The position numbers were made by a program, and so were the translations under genes. A stretch of 64,000 nt of DNA from Arthrobacter sp. MYb227 (GTDB taxonomy: Bacteria; Actinomycetota; Actinomycetes; Actinomycetales; Micrococcaceae): NCBI RefSeq assembly GCF_002975435.1, contig NZ_PCPT01000003.1, forward strand, positions 248,001 through 312,000, given 5' to 3'. This document shows, piece after piece, positions 1-8,399 of this stretch; position 1 is the stretch's first letter; each line of letters opens with the position of its first letter. The notes beneath the pieces were generated by a model, which was not told where the DNA came from, ran no database searches, and was given only the letters and a program-made list of their open reading frames with translations.

Positions 1-267
1 CAGGCAAATCATGTCCAGACAAGGCCCCCCGCTGCAAATAAGAATCATCTTCGCTCTACCCGATGACCTGCTCCACAATCGAACGGAGGCCAAGCAGGGA
101 TTATTTCTGCCACCAGCTCGGCATCCTGCCGGTTAGACAAAACAACGTGGTAGCGGTGACCACTGGAGTCCTCGAAGGTTCACTCGTGCTGAAGCACTAC
201 GGCCCAGTGACCGATGCGGGGGCGTCTTTGGAGATTCCGAGTGCCACATCGACGATCGCAGAGAGTA

Positions 268-672
268 CTAGCTAGCCACTCCGGAGACGGCGACGGCAAG
301 GACTCCACCCGATCCCTTACTGAGAACACCGCTGAATTGCACTACATCGACGTAAGTCTTGGACAGGGCCTCTGAAACCGGCACGGCGTTCTCCTCGCCA
401 TCACAGAGCACTTCAACAGATTCGCTACCCCTCCAGGAAGACCCGGACAGGGTAGTGAATCCGAAACGGATTGTCCCTTCTCCGAAGCAACTTACGTTGA
501 TCCCCGTCACCGGGCACCGGAAGCATAGTTGAGAACGATGCCGGATTCATCGTCTGCTGGAGTCCCTTGACCCACGCGCAGGGATCCTCCGCCCAAGGAA
601 CCCTCTGCAGTCATGACGGCCTCGCTGAACTTATTGGCCTCACCTGAAGAACAACCCGGCGGTGTAAACAGC
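268..672 (-). pseudogene. Frameshifted lipoprotein-like gene, paralogue of the next gene
   Basis: The 3' part (268-510) reads as a secreted-type domain with two cysteines (VSCFGEG and VEVLCDGEE) and a hydrophobic end. The part upstream, about 513-672, continues the same kind of protein in a different frame (CSSGEANKFSEAV, then DDESGIVLNYASGA) and stops near 511. A hydrophobic signal-like stretch (VVITVAVYTAG) sits in yet another frame around 665-700. The cysteine spacing and the final hydrophobic block resemble the intact lipoprotein at 920-1387, so I read this as a decayed tandem copy. The function is unknown. A sequencing error could mimic one frameshift, but two breaks favour real decay. 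Confidence 0.5.
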
Positions 673-919
673 TACGGTAATAACTACGGCCTATGTCAGT
701 GTCAGAAGGTATCTAGTTTTCAACGTTAAATATCGCATTTCCAAACGCAATGATTCTCGGTTCACACTGTTCCACTGGGGAATCCTTAGCTGGACGCTTT
801 CACGTTTCAAGGTTCAGTTGAGTGATATCGGAGCGGAAAATTTCGCAGATCTTCGGACGCAAGCGTTGTGGCGTGGGCGGCAGTCGTCAAAAACCCGAGA
901 AGGGGTCAAAGCAAAGAAA

Positions 920-1387
920 CTATGCTTTGCCCTTGGCGACAAGCGCCCAGATACCGGCTTTGGCTTCGCCTTGGACCTCAATGTTGAGGCCTCCCGCGAG
1001 GGCAATCTGCTGGATTCCAGTAATCTTTTTGGTCCCCGCGTTGCAGTCAACTTCGGTCGTTGTCGTGGAGTCAAGGGTAAGCGTGACGCTGCCACGGGGG
1101 ACCTGACAAGTGAAGTAGACAGTGAACGGTCCCTTCCCGGAGACACTCCCGAGATTTACGCGGCTCGGTACTTCCGAAATATCACCGGCAGTACCACCGA
1201 TGCTGGCACCCGCTTCGGATTCTGTTGATATTGCCAACGCCTGCGCGAATTCGGCAATAGTCGCTGTTTGGTCGCGGCCGGTGTCGGCTGAATGAGCGCC
1301 ATCCGGAGCCGGTGCCCCGTTGCAGCCTGTTAACGCAAACAGCATGCAGCACAGACCAACCAGAGCGATTCGTGAACGGTTAAACAT
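920..1387 (-). CDS. Putative lipoprotein of unknown function
   Basis: This 155-residue protein starts with a basic N-terminus, a hydrophobic stretch and a lipobox ending LTGC, so it should be lipid-anchored at the outer face of the membrane. A linker rich in Ala, Ser, Asp and Gly follows. The C-terminal domain has two cysteines (FTCQV and VDCNAG) that could form a disulfide. I chose ATG 1387 because GAGGA lies six bases before it; an in-frame TTG at 1399 is a weaker alternative. The mature domain resembles the broken gene at 268-672. No family is recognised. Confidence 0.7.
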   Translation of the reverse strand: MFNRSRIALVGLCCMLFALTGCNGAPAPDGAHSADTGRDQTATIAEFAQALAISTESEAGASIGGTAGDISEVPSRVNLGSVSGKGPFTVYFTCQVPRGSVTLTLDSTTTTEVDCNAGTKKITGIQQIALAGGLNIEVQGEAKAGIWALVAKGKA

Positions 1388-1792
1388 CAAATTCCTCAAA
1401 CTTTCCGAAGCAGCCTTAGATGAACACTAAGAATATGCAACCTCGCCAGTCTTCTCACCCCGACACGGTAATTGGATACTCAGCGTTAAAGTCGTGGCGT
1501 TAGGTAGCGCAGAAAACCAGCCCGCTGCGACCCCGGAGGCAATTACGTGCCACGTTAATTGCTCGCGTTCGGGTTGTTCGTCTCTGGCGCACAACATCTC
1601 CCCATAAGAGGAACCTCCTGCTGTGACACCTTTCCTGGGTTTCGCCTCGGCCTGACGTAATCGAGAAATGGTGAAGGCAACAATGGGAACCGGCCGTGGA
1701 TATCGAACTGAAACGATCGGACACAGACCAGGCGGCCCAAATATGTGGTCGATCCACCGCCATAGCGACCGGTGCTATTTGATTGGGGTCGA
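1388..1792. other. Intergenic stretch without a convincing gene
   Basis: Open frames here on the minus strand are out of frame with any recognisable domain and run into the MFS gene. The stretch contains one copy of the dispersed repeat described separately (about 1586-1634). Confidence 0.5.
1586..1634 (+). repeat. Dispersed intergenic repeat, copy D (partial)
   Basis: The segment CCATAAGAGGAACCTCCTGC followed by TGTGACACCTTT matches the 3' part of copy A at about 16440-16472 (CCGCAGAGGGAACGCTCTGC, TGTGACACCTTA). Only the 3' module is clear here. Confidence 0.45.
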
Positions 1793-3358
1793 TTATGACT
1801 CTTGGTTTTTTGGGGTCTGATTGTTTTTTCGTCCTGTGGCCAGAGTCCATATGACGTCGATGACGAAAATGATGACCCATATTTTCCCTGCACCGTATAA
1901 GAAGCTCGGGATTCCCTCGAGTTCTGGTCGTCCTCCGGAGGCGAGGTGTTCACTCAAGTCGTTAGTGCTGAAAGAGTCCGCTATCCAGGACCAGCCCATG
2001 AAGGCAAGGACGATCTGAGCAACAGCGAAAATGACTAGATGCCATCCTAGGTCTGTGAACTTGGAGCGGTTTGTCTTGGTCATTGCCATCGTTTCTCCCT
2101 CTTCGTTTTGCTCGGGTATCCGAGTTTGATGGGTCGGCGCGTTTGGCCTTTCTGGAGTGCATTCAGCTAGCGTTATCTCCGGGATTGCATCGTTTTTAGG
2201 GATGTTGGTGACGCCGGAGTGACGCACGGCCCACGGGGTGATAATTGCTCCGGCGGCAATAACTGCCGCAAACAGGATGCAGACAATCTGCCAGGTCGTT
2301 GCTTCGTAGCTGATGCCGGCCAGTAGCGCGCCAACTCCCGCACCGGCGAGCCTGGCTGACTCGTAGAGCCCAAATCCCTTTCCGGCGCGTTCACCTGCGA
2401 CCTCGGCGATCACGGATTGTTCAATTGGGATGATCGCCGCCCATGCCGCTGCACTCAGAATCCATAGGGCGGTGATCAGAAGAGCTGAGGGTGCGAAGGC
2501 CAGCGTGAACGCGAATGTGGCACTGGATAGCGCAGCGATAACGGCGACTCTTTGCCGCCCGATGCGCATCGTGAGTCGGTGCGCTGGCCCGGGTATCAGG
2601 CTCATCACAATGGCTCCGGGCAGGAACACCAACGCGATGGAAACCACGTCGAGAGCGAAGGTCATTTGAAGGTGCAGTAGCAGCAGCAGTCCGATGGCCG
2701 CTTCAGCCAACGAGGTCAGTGCGGTGGCAATCAGCATTGGCCGCAATCGCTGCGTCGGAAAGGCTAGCTCCGCCCTTTCTGATGGCGAAGACGTCCGTCG
2801 GATTGCGGTTGCGACTAGCACGGCCGCAATGAAGCAGGCACCGGAGGCGGCCAAGAAAACGCCTTGGAAACTTAGGATATTTATCAGTGTCAGGCCGGCA
2901 ACGAAGGCCACCCACGAACCGGTTTCCTGCCACGACATCAACTTGGGGAATGCAAAAGAATCCGAGACCACCGATTCACTGACGATGGCACGTATTGATA
3001 CCCAGAACAGTGCACCCCCGAGACCGCCGATCACTGCCGAGATGAAGGCCATCGCCGGAGCGGTTGAAAGCGCATATCCAGCGCAAGAAATCCCATACAA
3101 CGCTGCCCCAGCAGCTGCAATATTCCGCCGCTCCCACACATCGGCCAGGAGGCCTGCAGGGAACCTGGCCACAAAGGAGACAAAGAGTTCCGTTGCAACC
3201 AGCAGCCCGATCACCGCTGCGTCCAAACCCATAGCCGCGCCCGCCCATAAGGGAATCAGGAAATCCAGCAAGTCCGCGGGGCCACCGACCAACGCAGCCG
3301 ACCAATTCGCCGAGGCCCGGCGCACGGAAGCACTCTGAGTGCTGGACGGCGATTTCAT
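1793..3358 (-). CDS. MFS transporter with C-terminal two-helix extension
   Basis: A 521-residue major facilitator superfamily protein. About twelve hydrophobic segments fill residues 1-395, with the usual loop after helix 2 (ARFPAGLLADVWERR), so it is probably an efflux pump. A hydrophilic linker follows, then about 98 residues with two more membrane segments (HLVIFAVAQIVLAFMGWSW and WVIIFVIDVIWTLATG). The extension begins at an in-frame ATG (2089) preceded by GAGGGAG, so it may also be made as a separate small protein. ATG 3358 is preferred over GTG 3373 because the latter lies inside the shared palindromic operator. It is divergent from the TetR gene, the usual layout for a substrate-induced pump. 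Confidence 0.85.
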   Translation of the reverse strand: MKSPSSTQSASVRRASANWSAALVGGPADLLDFLIPLWAGAAMGLDAAVIGLLVATELFVSFVARFPAGLLADVWERRNIAAAGAALYGISCAGYALSTAPAMAFISAVIGGLGGALFWVSIRAIVSESVVSDSFAFPKLMSWQETGSWVAFVAGLTLINILSFQGVFLAASGACFIAAVLVATAIRRTSSPSERAELAFPTQRLRPMLIATALTSLAEAAIGLLLLLHLQMTFALDVVSIALVFLPGAIVMSLIPGPAHRLTMRIGRQRVAVIAALSSATFAFTLAFAPSALLITALWILSAAAWAAIIPIEQSVIAEVAGERAGKGFGLYESARLAGAGVGALLAGISYEATTWQIVCILFAAVIAAGAIITPWAVRHSGVTNIPKNDAIPEITLAECTPERPNAPTHQTRIPEQNEEGETMAMTKTNRSKFTDLGWHLVIFAVAQIVLAFMGWSWIADSFSTNDLSEHLASGGRPELEGIPSFLYGAGKIWVIIFVIDVIWTLATGRKNNQTPKNQES

Positions 3359-3364
3359 ATTCAG

Positions 3365-3382
3365 AGAATACACACGTATTCT
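3365..3382. promoter_or_regulatory. Palindromic operator between MFS and TetR genes
   Basis: AGAATAC-ACAC-GTATTCT is a perfect 7-bp inverted repeat with a 4-bp centre. It lies in the 30-bp gap between the divergent starts (3358 and 3389). This is the position expected of a TetR site controlling both genes; the binding itself is inferred. Confidence 0.65.
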
Positions 3383-3388
3383 TTGTTT

Positions 3389-3946
3389 ATGAAATCAGGT
3401 ACAAACAAGCGGGACCTCTTCGCCGCATCGGTACTGGACCTGATTGTCAGCGGCGGCATTCAGGCCGTCAGCATCCGCACGGTCGCAGCAGATTCGGGCT
3501 GGTCGGTCGGAGCGTTGCAAAAGACGTTCTCCACTAAGGAAGCTTTGCTCCGCGCTGCCGTCGATTTGGTTATTTCCAGGGCTGAAGCGCGCATGGATGC
3601 TGTTCCTTTCGAGGGAGACGTCGTGGACTACCTGGTACGTACGATCGAAGAAACCCTGCCCCTCGACCAGTTGCGCAGGGAGGAAGCCATCGCTTGGAAT
3701 GCGTTTGCCGCGGAGGCTGTCCACACGCCGTGGATCGCCGAAATACTTACAGCCCAGGACCACCTGGTCTCTGCCCAACTGGTGGAATCCTTGCGTTCTT
3801 TCGGCACTTCACAGCCGGAAGCCGCTACGGCTGCCATCATTGCAGTTTCGGACGGCTTCGCCCTGCAGCTTCTGTATGACCCGAAGCGGACAGAAGAATT
3901 CCGCGCGACACTACGACCTATCATCAGTCATTTGCTCATCATCTAA
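3389..3946 (+). CDS. TetR/AcrR family transcriptional regulator
   Basis: This 185-residue protein has an N-terminal TetR-type helix-turn-helix: AASVLDLIVSGGIQAVSIRTV, then DSGWSVGALQKTFSTKEALL at about residues 30-50. The C-terminal ligand-binding part is helical. It is divergent from the MFS pump and very probably represses it through the palindrome at 3365-3382. ATG 3389 is chosen; an in-frame TTG six bases earlier is possible but would touch the operator. There is little room for a leader, so the transcript may be leaderless. Confidence 0.85.
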   Translation: MKSGTNKRDLFAASVLDLIVSGGIQAVSIRTVAADSGWSVGALQKTFSTKEALLRAAVDLVISRAEARMDAVPFEGDVVDYLVRTIEETLPLDQLRREEAIAWNAFAAEAVHTPWIAEILTAQDHLVSAQLVESLRSFGTSQPEAATAAIIAVSDGFALQLLYDPKRTEEFRATLRPIISHLLII

Positions 3947-3955
3947 TCCATCAAA

Positions 3956-4049
3956 TGCAAGGTGTCATTTTTCTCTAATGCCGATTGCACAGAGCGAAGT
4001 TCCCTCCATTGAGCTGTTGCGCTCGTAAGAACCTTCACAGGACACATTG
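3956..4049 (+). repeat. Dispersed intergenic repeat, copy B
   Basis: Aligns with copy A over roughly 70 bp at about 70-75% identity by eye. Shared blocks are TGTCATTTT.CTCTAA, TGCAC, AAGT.CCCT and GAGCTG..GCGC.CG. It starts just after the TetR stop codon. Confidence 0.55.
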
Positions 4050-4136
4050 TGCATTTCTGTTCAGCACCGCCAGACAACGGCCTGTATTCGACCGCTATTG
4101 CCGCCCTTTATGCCATGTAGTGTTGAACGCGGGGGC

Positions 4137-4550
4137 ATGGAGATACGCCCGTGCACCGACGATGACCTCGCCATACCTTCCTCAAGGTGGAAAGTCTATG
4201 GGTGCGTCCACGAAGAGCACCCTTTAGGCCAGCTCGCCGATGACACTACGTACGTGGTTGCTGGGAGGGGTGAAGAGCCTCTGATTTCGGGAGTCGTGCA
4301 GTGGGATGGATGCCTTAGAACTAAAGCTCGGCAGATGTTCTCCCGGGCCGTGGAGATTAACCATTTGCAGGTCCGCAACGACTGTCGCGGCCAAGGGGTC
4401 GGGACTGCGTTGATCGCAGCAGCGGAGCGACTAATCTGGTGCGAGGGAAGGCTCCAAGAAGCGGTCGGTGCGGCCGATGGAAATCCCCATGCTGAGCGCT
4501 TGTATCTGAGTCTGGGGTACCGGAAGACCGGGATTGCGGATGTCAGTTAA
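4137..4550 (+). CDS. GNAT family N-acetyltransferase
   Basis: A 137-residue Gcn5-related acetyltransferase. The N-terminus (MEIRPCTDDDLA) is typical. The acetyl-CoA pyrophosphate-binding motif is RNDCRGQGVGTALI at about residues 81-94, preceded by the beta-4 strand INHLQV, and the family end NPHAERLYLSLGYRKTG is present. It stops soon after that motif, so the last strand is short. The open frame extends upstream to 4047, but the family start is at ATG 4137. Substrate unknown. This is one of four GNAT genes or remnants within 7 kb. Confidence 0.8.
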   Translation: MEIRPCTDDDLAIPSSRWKVYGCVHEEHPLGQLADDTTYVVAGRGEEPLISGVVQWDGCLRTKARQMFSRAVEINHLQVRNDCRGQGVGTALIAAAERLIWCEGRLQEAVGAADGNPHAERLYLSLGYRKTGIADVS

Positions 4551-4739
4551 TACGCATGGGTCTCGGACAATGGAAATGTCCAGCAGGCCAATGAACGCGA
4601 TCAACTGCCTGTCAAAGACCTATCGTAAGCGACTGACCGGCATTGCAGGAGGCACCCGATTTCCCGCGCGAGATAACCCCGCTAGCGGAACCTTGACCGG
4701 GCACTATTCTGTGGTGCGTCGATGGGGGAGAATCTCTAC

Positions 4740-5690
4740 TTAGGAATCTGTCCAGATCAAGCACCGCACGTTTTCGAAGCGGCGGGCATCAAGGTCGGAT
4801 TTGAGGATCCATACCTGAAGCGGCGGCTCGTGGAACCACCCGGGCGTGTCAAAGGTACGTGGGTTGAATTCGAACAACAGCACATACCCGTCGCTCGTGT
4901 CGGCGAGGGGCAATACCTCGGGCAGGATGCCTTCGTATTCCTCCCGGATCTCACCTGGACTCCATCCAGACATCCTGCTGATCCGTTCCTCGGCATGAAA
5001 CCCCGGATCACCGGGGCGATGCTCTAGCCTCGGTGCCTCGAACCTCAGTAGTCTGTCGTAGATTTCGAACTCGGCTAGTTCGAAGAGCTCCGAGTACCGA
5101 TCATGCACACGTTCGTTTGTGAACTTGATGGAGAACTGATCTTTCACGGTCATGAATCCGTCGATATCCAACGGGATCAGCGGGATTGGGTCACGGACGC
5201 CCGCTGGAGTGTCGAGGATTTCGAAAGTATCGATCTCATCGGATGCTGGAATGAAATACCTGACGGCCCATGGAGGAGACGCCAGATCCTCAACGTCTTC
5301 AGGATCTCCCATGTTCTCGGTGTCATGGAACAGCTGGATGATGCCCTCAGGTGGAAGGCCTGTTGGCTCGAAGCCGTGGTCTCCAACGTTGACTGCTTCG
5401 TAGCCGAGATCGACCTGGACGATGTGTGTCAGGGGGATGCCGTCCGGTCCTACTGGCCACGACTGGCCGGTAGCGAAGGGTCGTCCGCCGAACCAGGAAG
5501 CACCGAACCTGGTGGGCTCGTCATCCAGTTCTCTTCGCATTTTCTTCGGCTGCTTGAATTCCATGGCACCGAGCCCCAAAGCGACTTTCGGCTCGGGGTC
5601 GACACCTGGCAAAGGTTCCCGAAGGTCACGCGCATACGCATCGGGGGCCCACAAATAGGTATAGGGATCCGGGAAGGTTTGTTCCACCAA
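4740..5690 (-). CDS. DUF1963 (YwqG-like) family protein
   Basis: A soluble protein of about 316 residues. Features of the DUF1963 / YwqG family are visible: an early segment with GASWFGGRPF, then GIPLTHIVQVDL, then IIQLFHDTE, and near the C-terminus GYVLLFEF followed by WILKSDLDARRFENV. YwqG-type proteins have no established biochemical role. GAAAGG lies just upstream of TTG 5690 and GTG 5687, and recognisable family sequence begins after them, so the frame's earlier ATG at 5795 is unlikely. No obvious operon partner. Confidence 0.7.
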   Translation of the reverse strand: MVEQTFPDPYTYLWAPDAYARDLREPLPGVDPEPKVALGLGAMEFKQPKKMRRELDDEPTRFGASWFGGRPFATGQSWPVGPDGIPLTHIVQVDLGYEAVNVGDHGFEPTGLPPEGIIQLFHDTENMGDPEDVEDLASPPWAVRYFIPASDEIDTFEILDTPAGVRDPIPLIPLDIDGFMTVKDQFSIKFTNERVHDRYSELFELAEFEIYDRLLRFEAPRLEHRPGDPGFHAEERISRMSGWSPGEIREEYEGILPEVLPLADTSDGYVLLFEFNPRTFDTPGWFHEPPLQVWILKSDLDARRFENVRCLIWTDS

Positions 5691-5948
5691 CGTTGACCTT
5701 TCAAGTTCAAGCAAGATAAAGATACGGGCCGTGGCGACGCTGTCGCACGATTTTGGGTGCGAGAATCGGTCGTAGACCCTCATTGATTTGATCATTAGCT
5801 TCCGACAGATCTGTTTTGCTTCTTACCGGTAAATCTCGCAGTCTGGTTAGGACACGCTCGAACATCTTGAAGGCGACCAAAAAGCTGCAGAACAACGGGA
5901 CAATTTCCACGGTCGTTGTTTCTACTCCTGCAGACGTCCGGAAGCCGA

Positions 5949-6000
5949 ACCCTGACCGAATGCTATTTATCGTCGTCGATGATTAGCATTCGGTCAGGGT
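5949..6000. repeat. Perfect 17-bp inverted repeat with 18-nt loop
   Basis: ACCCTGACCGAATGCTA (5949-5965) is repeated exactly as its reverse complement at 5984-6000. There is no T-run on either side. It sits between the 5' end of the DUF1963 gene and the next plus-strand gene, so it does not end the DUF1963 transcript. It may be a protein-binding site, an RNA hairpin at the head of the 6045 transcript, or a terminator for an upstream plus-strand transcript. Confidence 0.6.
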
Positions 6001-6044
6001 GGGTGTCCTAGGAATTTGATGGCACCGGCTTGTATGTTGGTGCC

Positions 6045-6482
6045 ATGCGCGCAATACAGACAGATCACGCTGAACCACGCGACTCGATGGATTCGCCGTG
6101 CTATCGCGTTAACTTTTGGGTGCAACCGCGTCCCGGGTATTCGTGGGTTCTTGACGCTTACGTGCTGGTTGAGGTCCGGGACGTATCCGAGGCGCTCGGG
6201 TGGGTTGACGAACACGCGAACGGACGCACATTTGAGTTGTTCGCCGAGATGGACTTCGAGCCTGAGGCGCCGTTTGGCACTTCGCGGAAGACTGGGCTGG
6301 TACGCCTGCTCGGAAGTAATCCTAACGCCGGTGAATCCGTGGAGATGGGCCGCTTCGAAAAGATATTGCCTCCGGCGGTCATCGGCCTTCGCCACTCGGA
6401 TAGGACGGACCTAATGGAGGCTCCACCATGCCTGTGTTGTCGCGTGCACGGCTCGCTTGTACTTGATATTGATGGCCCGTAG
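6045..6482 (+). CDS. Hypothetical protein (145 aa)
   Basis: Soluble acidic protein without signal peptide or membrane helix. The segment from WVLDAYVLVEVRDVSEALGW onward looks like an alpha/beta fold with alternating strand and helix periodicity. I do not recognise a family; small polymorphic immunity-type proteins look similar, but that is only resemblance. ATG 6045 (MRAIQTDH) is chosen over TTG 6030. Its stop overlaps the start of a small downstream frame by 11 bases, suggesting translational coupling. Confidence 0.55.
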   Translation: MRAIQTDHAEPRDSMDSPCYRVNFWVQPRPGYSWVLDAYVLVEVRDVSEALGWVDEHANGRTFELFAEMDFEPEAPFGTSRKTGLVRLLGSNPNAGESVEMGRFEKILPPAVIGLRHSDRTDLMEAPPCLCCRVHGSLVLDIDGP

Positions 6483-6621
6483 TCCGAATATTGAGCGGGC
6501 AACGGTGGAGATGCGGCTCAGTCCTGATGGGGAAAGGATCCATATGGTTGGTCGGTCGCCCACAGTTAAATTGAAGCAGTTGGAGGCGTCTGGGCGAGAA
6601 TTTACTCTAGGCCTGATCTAG
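6472..6621 (+). CDS. Small hypothetical protein (49 aa), possibly coupled
   Basis: Starts ATG within the last codons of the preceding gene and encodes MARSPNIERATVEMRLSPDG and so on, ending TLGLI. The amino-acid mix is protein-like: charged, with alternating polarity and no long hydrophobic run. The overlap of 11 bases is a common sign of coupling. No family is recognised, and this could be a chance frame. Confidence 0.35.
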   Translation: MARSPNIERATVEMRLSPDGERIHMVGRSPTVKLKQLEASGREFTLGLI

Positions 6622-6671
6622 GCAGCTCTGCCTAGTCCACGTGGTCCAGCAAGCTCTTCCCTCATGGATAT

Positions 6672-7106
6672 TCAATGGCGCAAGCGTCGAAGGGACATGA
6701 CCAAGGCGACGGCGCTGATGATCATGACGAAACCGCAAGCAATGAGAAGCCAACCTGGTGTAGGAGCAATTGTAGTCAGAAGCAATGGCGTTCCCGCAAG
6801 ACCGAGCCAAATCGTGGCGAGCACCGCGATCACCACTAGGGCAACGCGGTCAGCGCGGCCGCCCTTAGTCGTAGTTGGTTCTGGGCTCATTTCAAGCTCT
6901 TGGCTCACGATTTCCACCGGAGAACCGAGTTGCCTCAGCGCTACAGAAACAGCTTCCGGTTCAGCATTTTCAGGAAGCAGTGCAGAGATGTGGGAAAGGA
7001 TCTCTGCGCGGAGGGTTACTTGGCGAGATCTAGGAAGAACTTTGGCTTGCTCGTCGAAGAATGACATGTACTTCTTTACAGACGGGTTGTTTTCGAAGCT
7101 GCTCAT
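6672..7106 (-). CDS. HAAS/DUF1700-like membrane protein paired with PadR
   Basis: A 144-residue protein. The first ~75 residues are charged and helical (RSRQVTLRAEILSHISALLP, then VALRQLGSPVEIVSQEL), resembling the HAAS signalling domain. Two membrane segments follow (VALVVIAVLATIWLGLAG and GWLLIACGFVMIISAVALVM). It overlaps the PadR gene by four bases (ATGA). PadR plus HAAS-type membrane protein is a common actinobacterial and Firmicute pair thought to control membrane or envelope functions; the exact role here is unknown. Confidence 0.7.
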   Translation of the reverse strand: MSSFENNPSVKKYMSFFDEQAKVLPRSRQVTLRAEILSHISALLPENAEPEAVSVALRQLGSPVEIVSQELEMSPEPTTTKGGRADRVALVVIAVLATIWLGLAGTPLLLTTIAPTPGWLLIACGFVMIISAVALVMSLRRLRH

Positions 7107-7465
7107 TTGGTTTCCTCGTCGGTGTTTTTGGTTGGCAGTTGGTCTAGCAGTGTTGCTACGGATTGTGTGAAGTGTCCCCAGTCACGCTTGAAGGTTTCTG
7201 CTTCTTCCCGTCCGGCTTGGGTGATCTGGTAGTAGCGTTTGGGCCGTTCATCGCTTTCAACTTCCCATTGGCTTGTCACGAATCCGCTTTCTTGCAGTCG
7301 ATTGAGTAGCGGGTAGATCGTGCCTTGGCTGGTCAGTAGGCCGCCTACCTCATCGAGTTCCCTGACGAGTTGCAGTCCGTAGCGGGGGCCGCTGCATAGC
7401 AAGACGAGAATGCATGGCCCGATCACTCCTCGTCGGAGTTGAGTACTTGCAGTGTTCTGTGCCAT
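7103..7465 (-). CDS. PadR family transcriptional regulator
   Basis: The 120-residue protein carries the PadR winged helix: LRRGVIGPCILVLLCSGPRY (residues ~10-29), GLLTSQGTIYPLLNRLQESG in the recognition region, then the wing with RPKRYYQITQAGREE. PadR proteins are usually autorepressors. Just upstream, CTTG-N5-CAAG (about 7473-7485) is a small dyad that could be the operator. It is translationally coupled to the membrane protein that follows. Confidence 0.85.
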   Translation of the reverse strand: MAQNTASTQLRRGVIGPCILVLLCSGPRYGLQLVRELDEVGGLLTSQGTIYPLLNRLQESGFVTSQWEVESDERPKRYYQITQAGREEAETFKRDWGHFTQSVATLLDQLPTKNTDEETK

Positions 7466-7922
7466 GCGTTAAAAGATACCTTGCGTCACAAGACTATGGC
7501 AATTGCCAATGACGAGTGATCATTATTTTCACTCAATGACCTGCCCGTGGTTGTGTCGGTTCGAGGTGGACGGACTTGTGATCTTGGCCAGACATTGAAA
7601 CAGGCTTGTGAATAATGTGGGACGCATCGTTGATGCAGCCCCGTATAGCGGTTGGTCGCTGGGGCCGGCAGAACTAATATGCTGGAGTTGAGCGTATATT
7701 GAAGGCATTCCACAAGGGTTATCACCGGACACTCCTCGTTCCTGACCTGCTGACATTTTCAGAAGACGACTGCATCCAGCTGGTGCGCCCGTAAGATGAA
7801 CGGCGTTTGACGGGACACAGGCCGGTTGCAGATATTCAAATATTCGGTCAGAGCTAAACATTCTCTCGGAGGCCCGGGGAATTTTTCCGAGAATTCCGGA
7901 GATAAGCCGTTAGGCTTCAAAG
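7466..7922. other. Intergenic stretch without a convincing gene
   Basis: About 450 bp between the PadR and GNAT starts. Open frames on the minus strand show no domain or coding character. A weak copy of the dispersed repeat lies near 7769-7811 (GTGCGCCCGTAAGA compared with TTGCGCTCGTAAGA of copy B). Confidence 0.45.
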
Positions 7923-8399
7923 ATGATTATCGACAGGGTTGAGATTAGGGTCGCAACAGCCGAGGATGCGGCAGCACTTTTTGACCTTGCAAATATGTTC
8001 ACTCCCGGGTTGGAGACGAGCGTGAGTGAATTTGAGGCCCACTTTCGTTCCTTGTTGAAGGGCTCTAGCTGGTTGGTTGCCGTTGCAGAGGATGGGGGCC
8101 GTCTGACAGGATATGTTGCAGCTCAAGACTATGGGCGCGGACTACGAGGTTCTTTTACCGTGGGCCGGATCCACGACCTATTTGTGGATCCAAATGCGCG
8201 CGAAAGCGGAATTGGTCGTTCATTGGTGAAGTTCGCCTTCGAGTGGGCAAAAGCCCGTCCATTGCCGATGATTCTGGACTGGCAGGCAACGCCTGGATCG
8301 GTTTCCTTCTATGAATCATTGGGATTTGAAGCCGACCGAGTCGGTGATTTCCCAGAATACCCAGGATTTACCCTCGACTTACGTTCGGCCAACACATGA
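7923..8399 (+). CDS. GNAT family N-acetyltransferase
   Basis: A 158-residue acetyltransferase with the full fold: N-terminal VEIRVATAEDAAALFDLANM, central strands WLVAVAEDGGRLTGYVAAQD, beta-4 and CoA motif IHDLFVDPNARESGIGRSLV (about 87-106) with the RESGIG loop, and the C-terminal SVSFYESLGFE. The substrate cannot be read from sequence. It stands alone; the start at ATG 7923 has no strong Shine-Dalgarno. Confidence 0.85.
   Translation: MIIDRVEIRVATAEDAAALFDLANMFTPGLETSVSEFEAHFRSLLKGSSWLVAVAEDGGRLTGYVAAQDYGRGLRGSFTVGRIHDLFVDPNARESGIGRSLVKFAFEWAKARPLPMILDWQATPGSVSFYESLGFEADRVGDFPEYPGFTLDLRSANT

Noticed and set aside
818-1228. Plus-strand frames opposite the lipoprotein
   Set aside because: They start without ribosome sites and lack domain features; the minus-strand lipoprotein explains the region.
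2694-3338. A 214-codon plus-strand frame opposite the MFS gene
   Set aside because: Alanine-rich mirror of the MFS coding sequence; no motif, no ribosome site.
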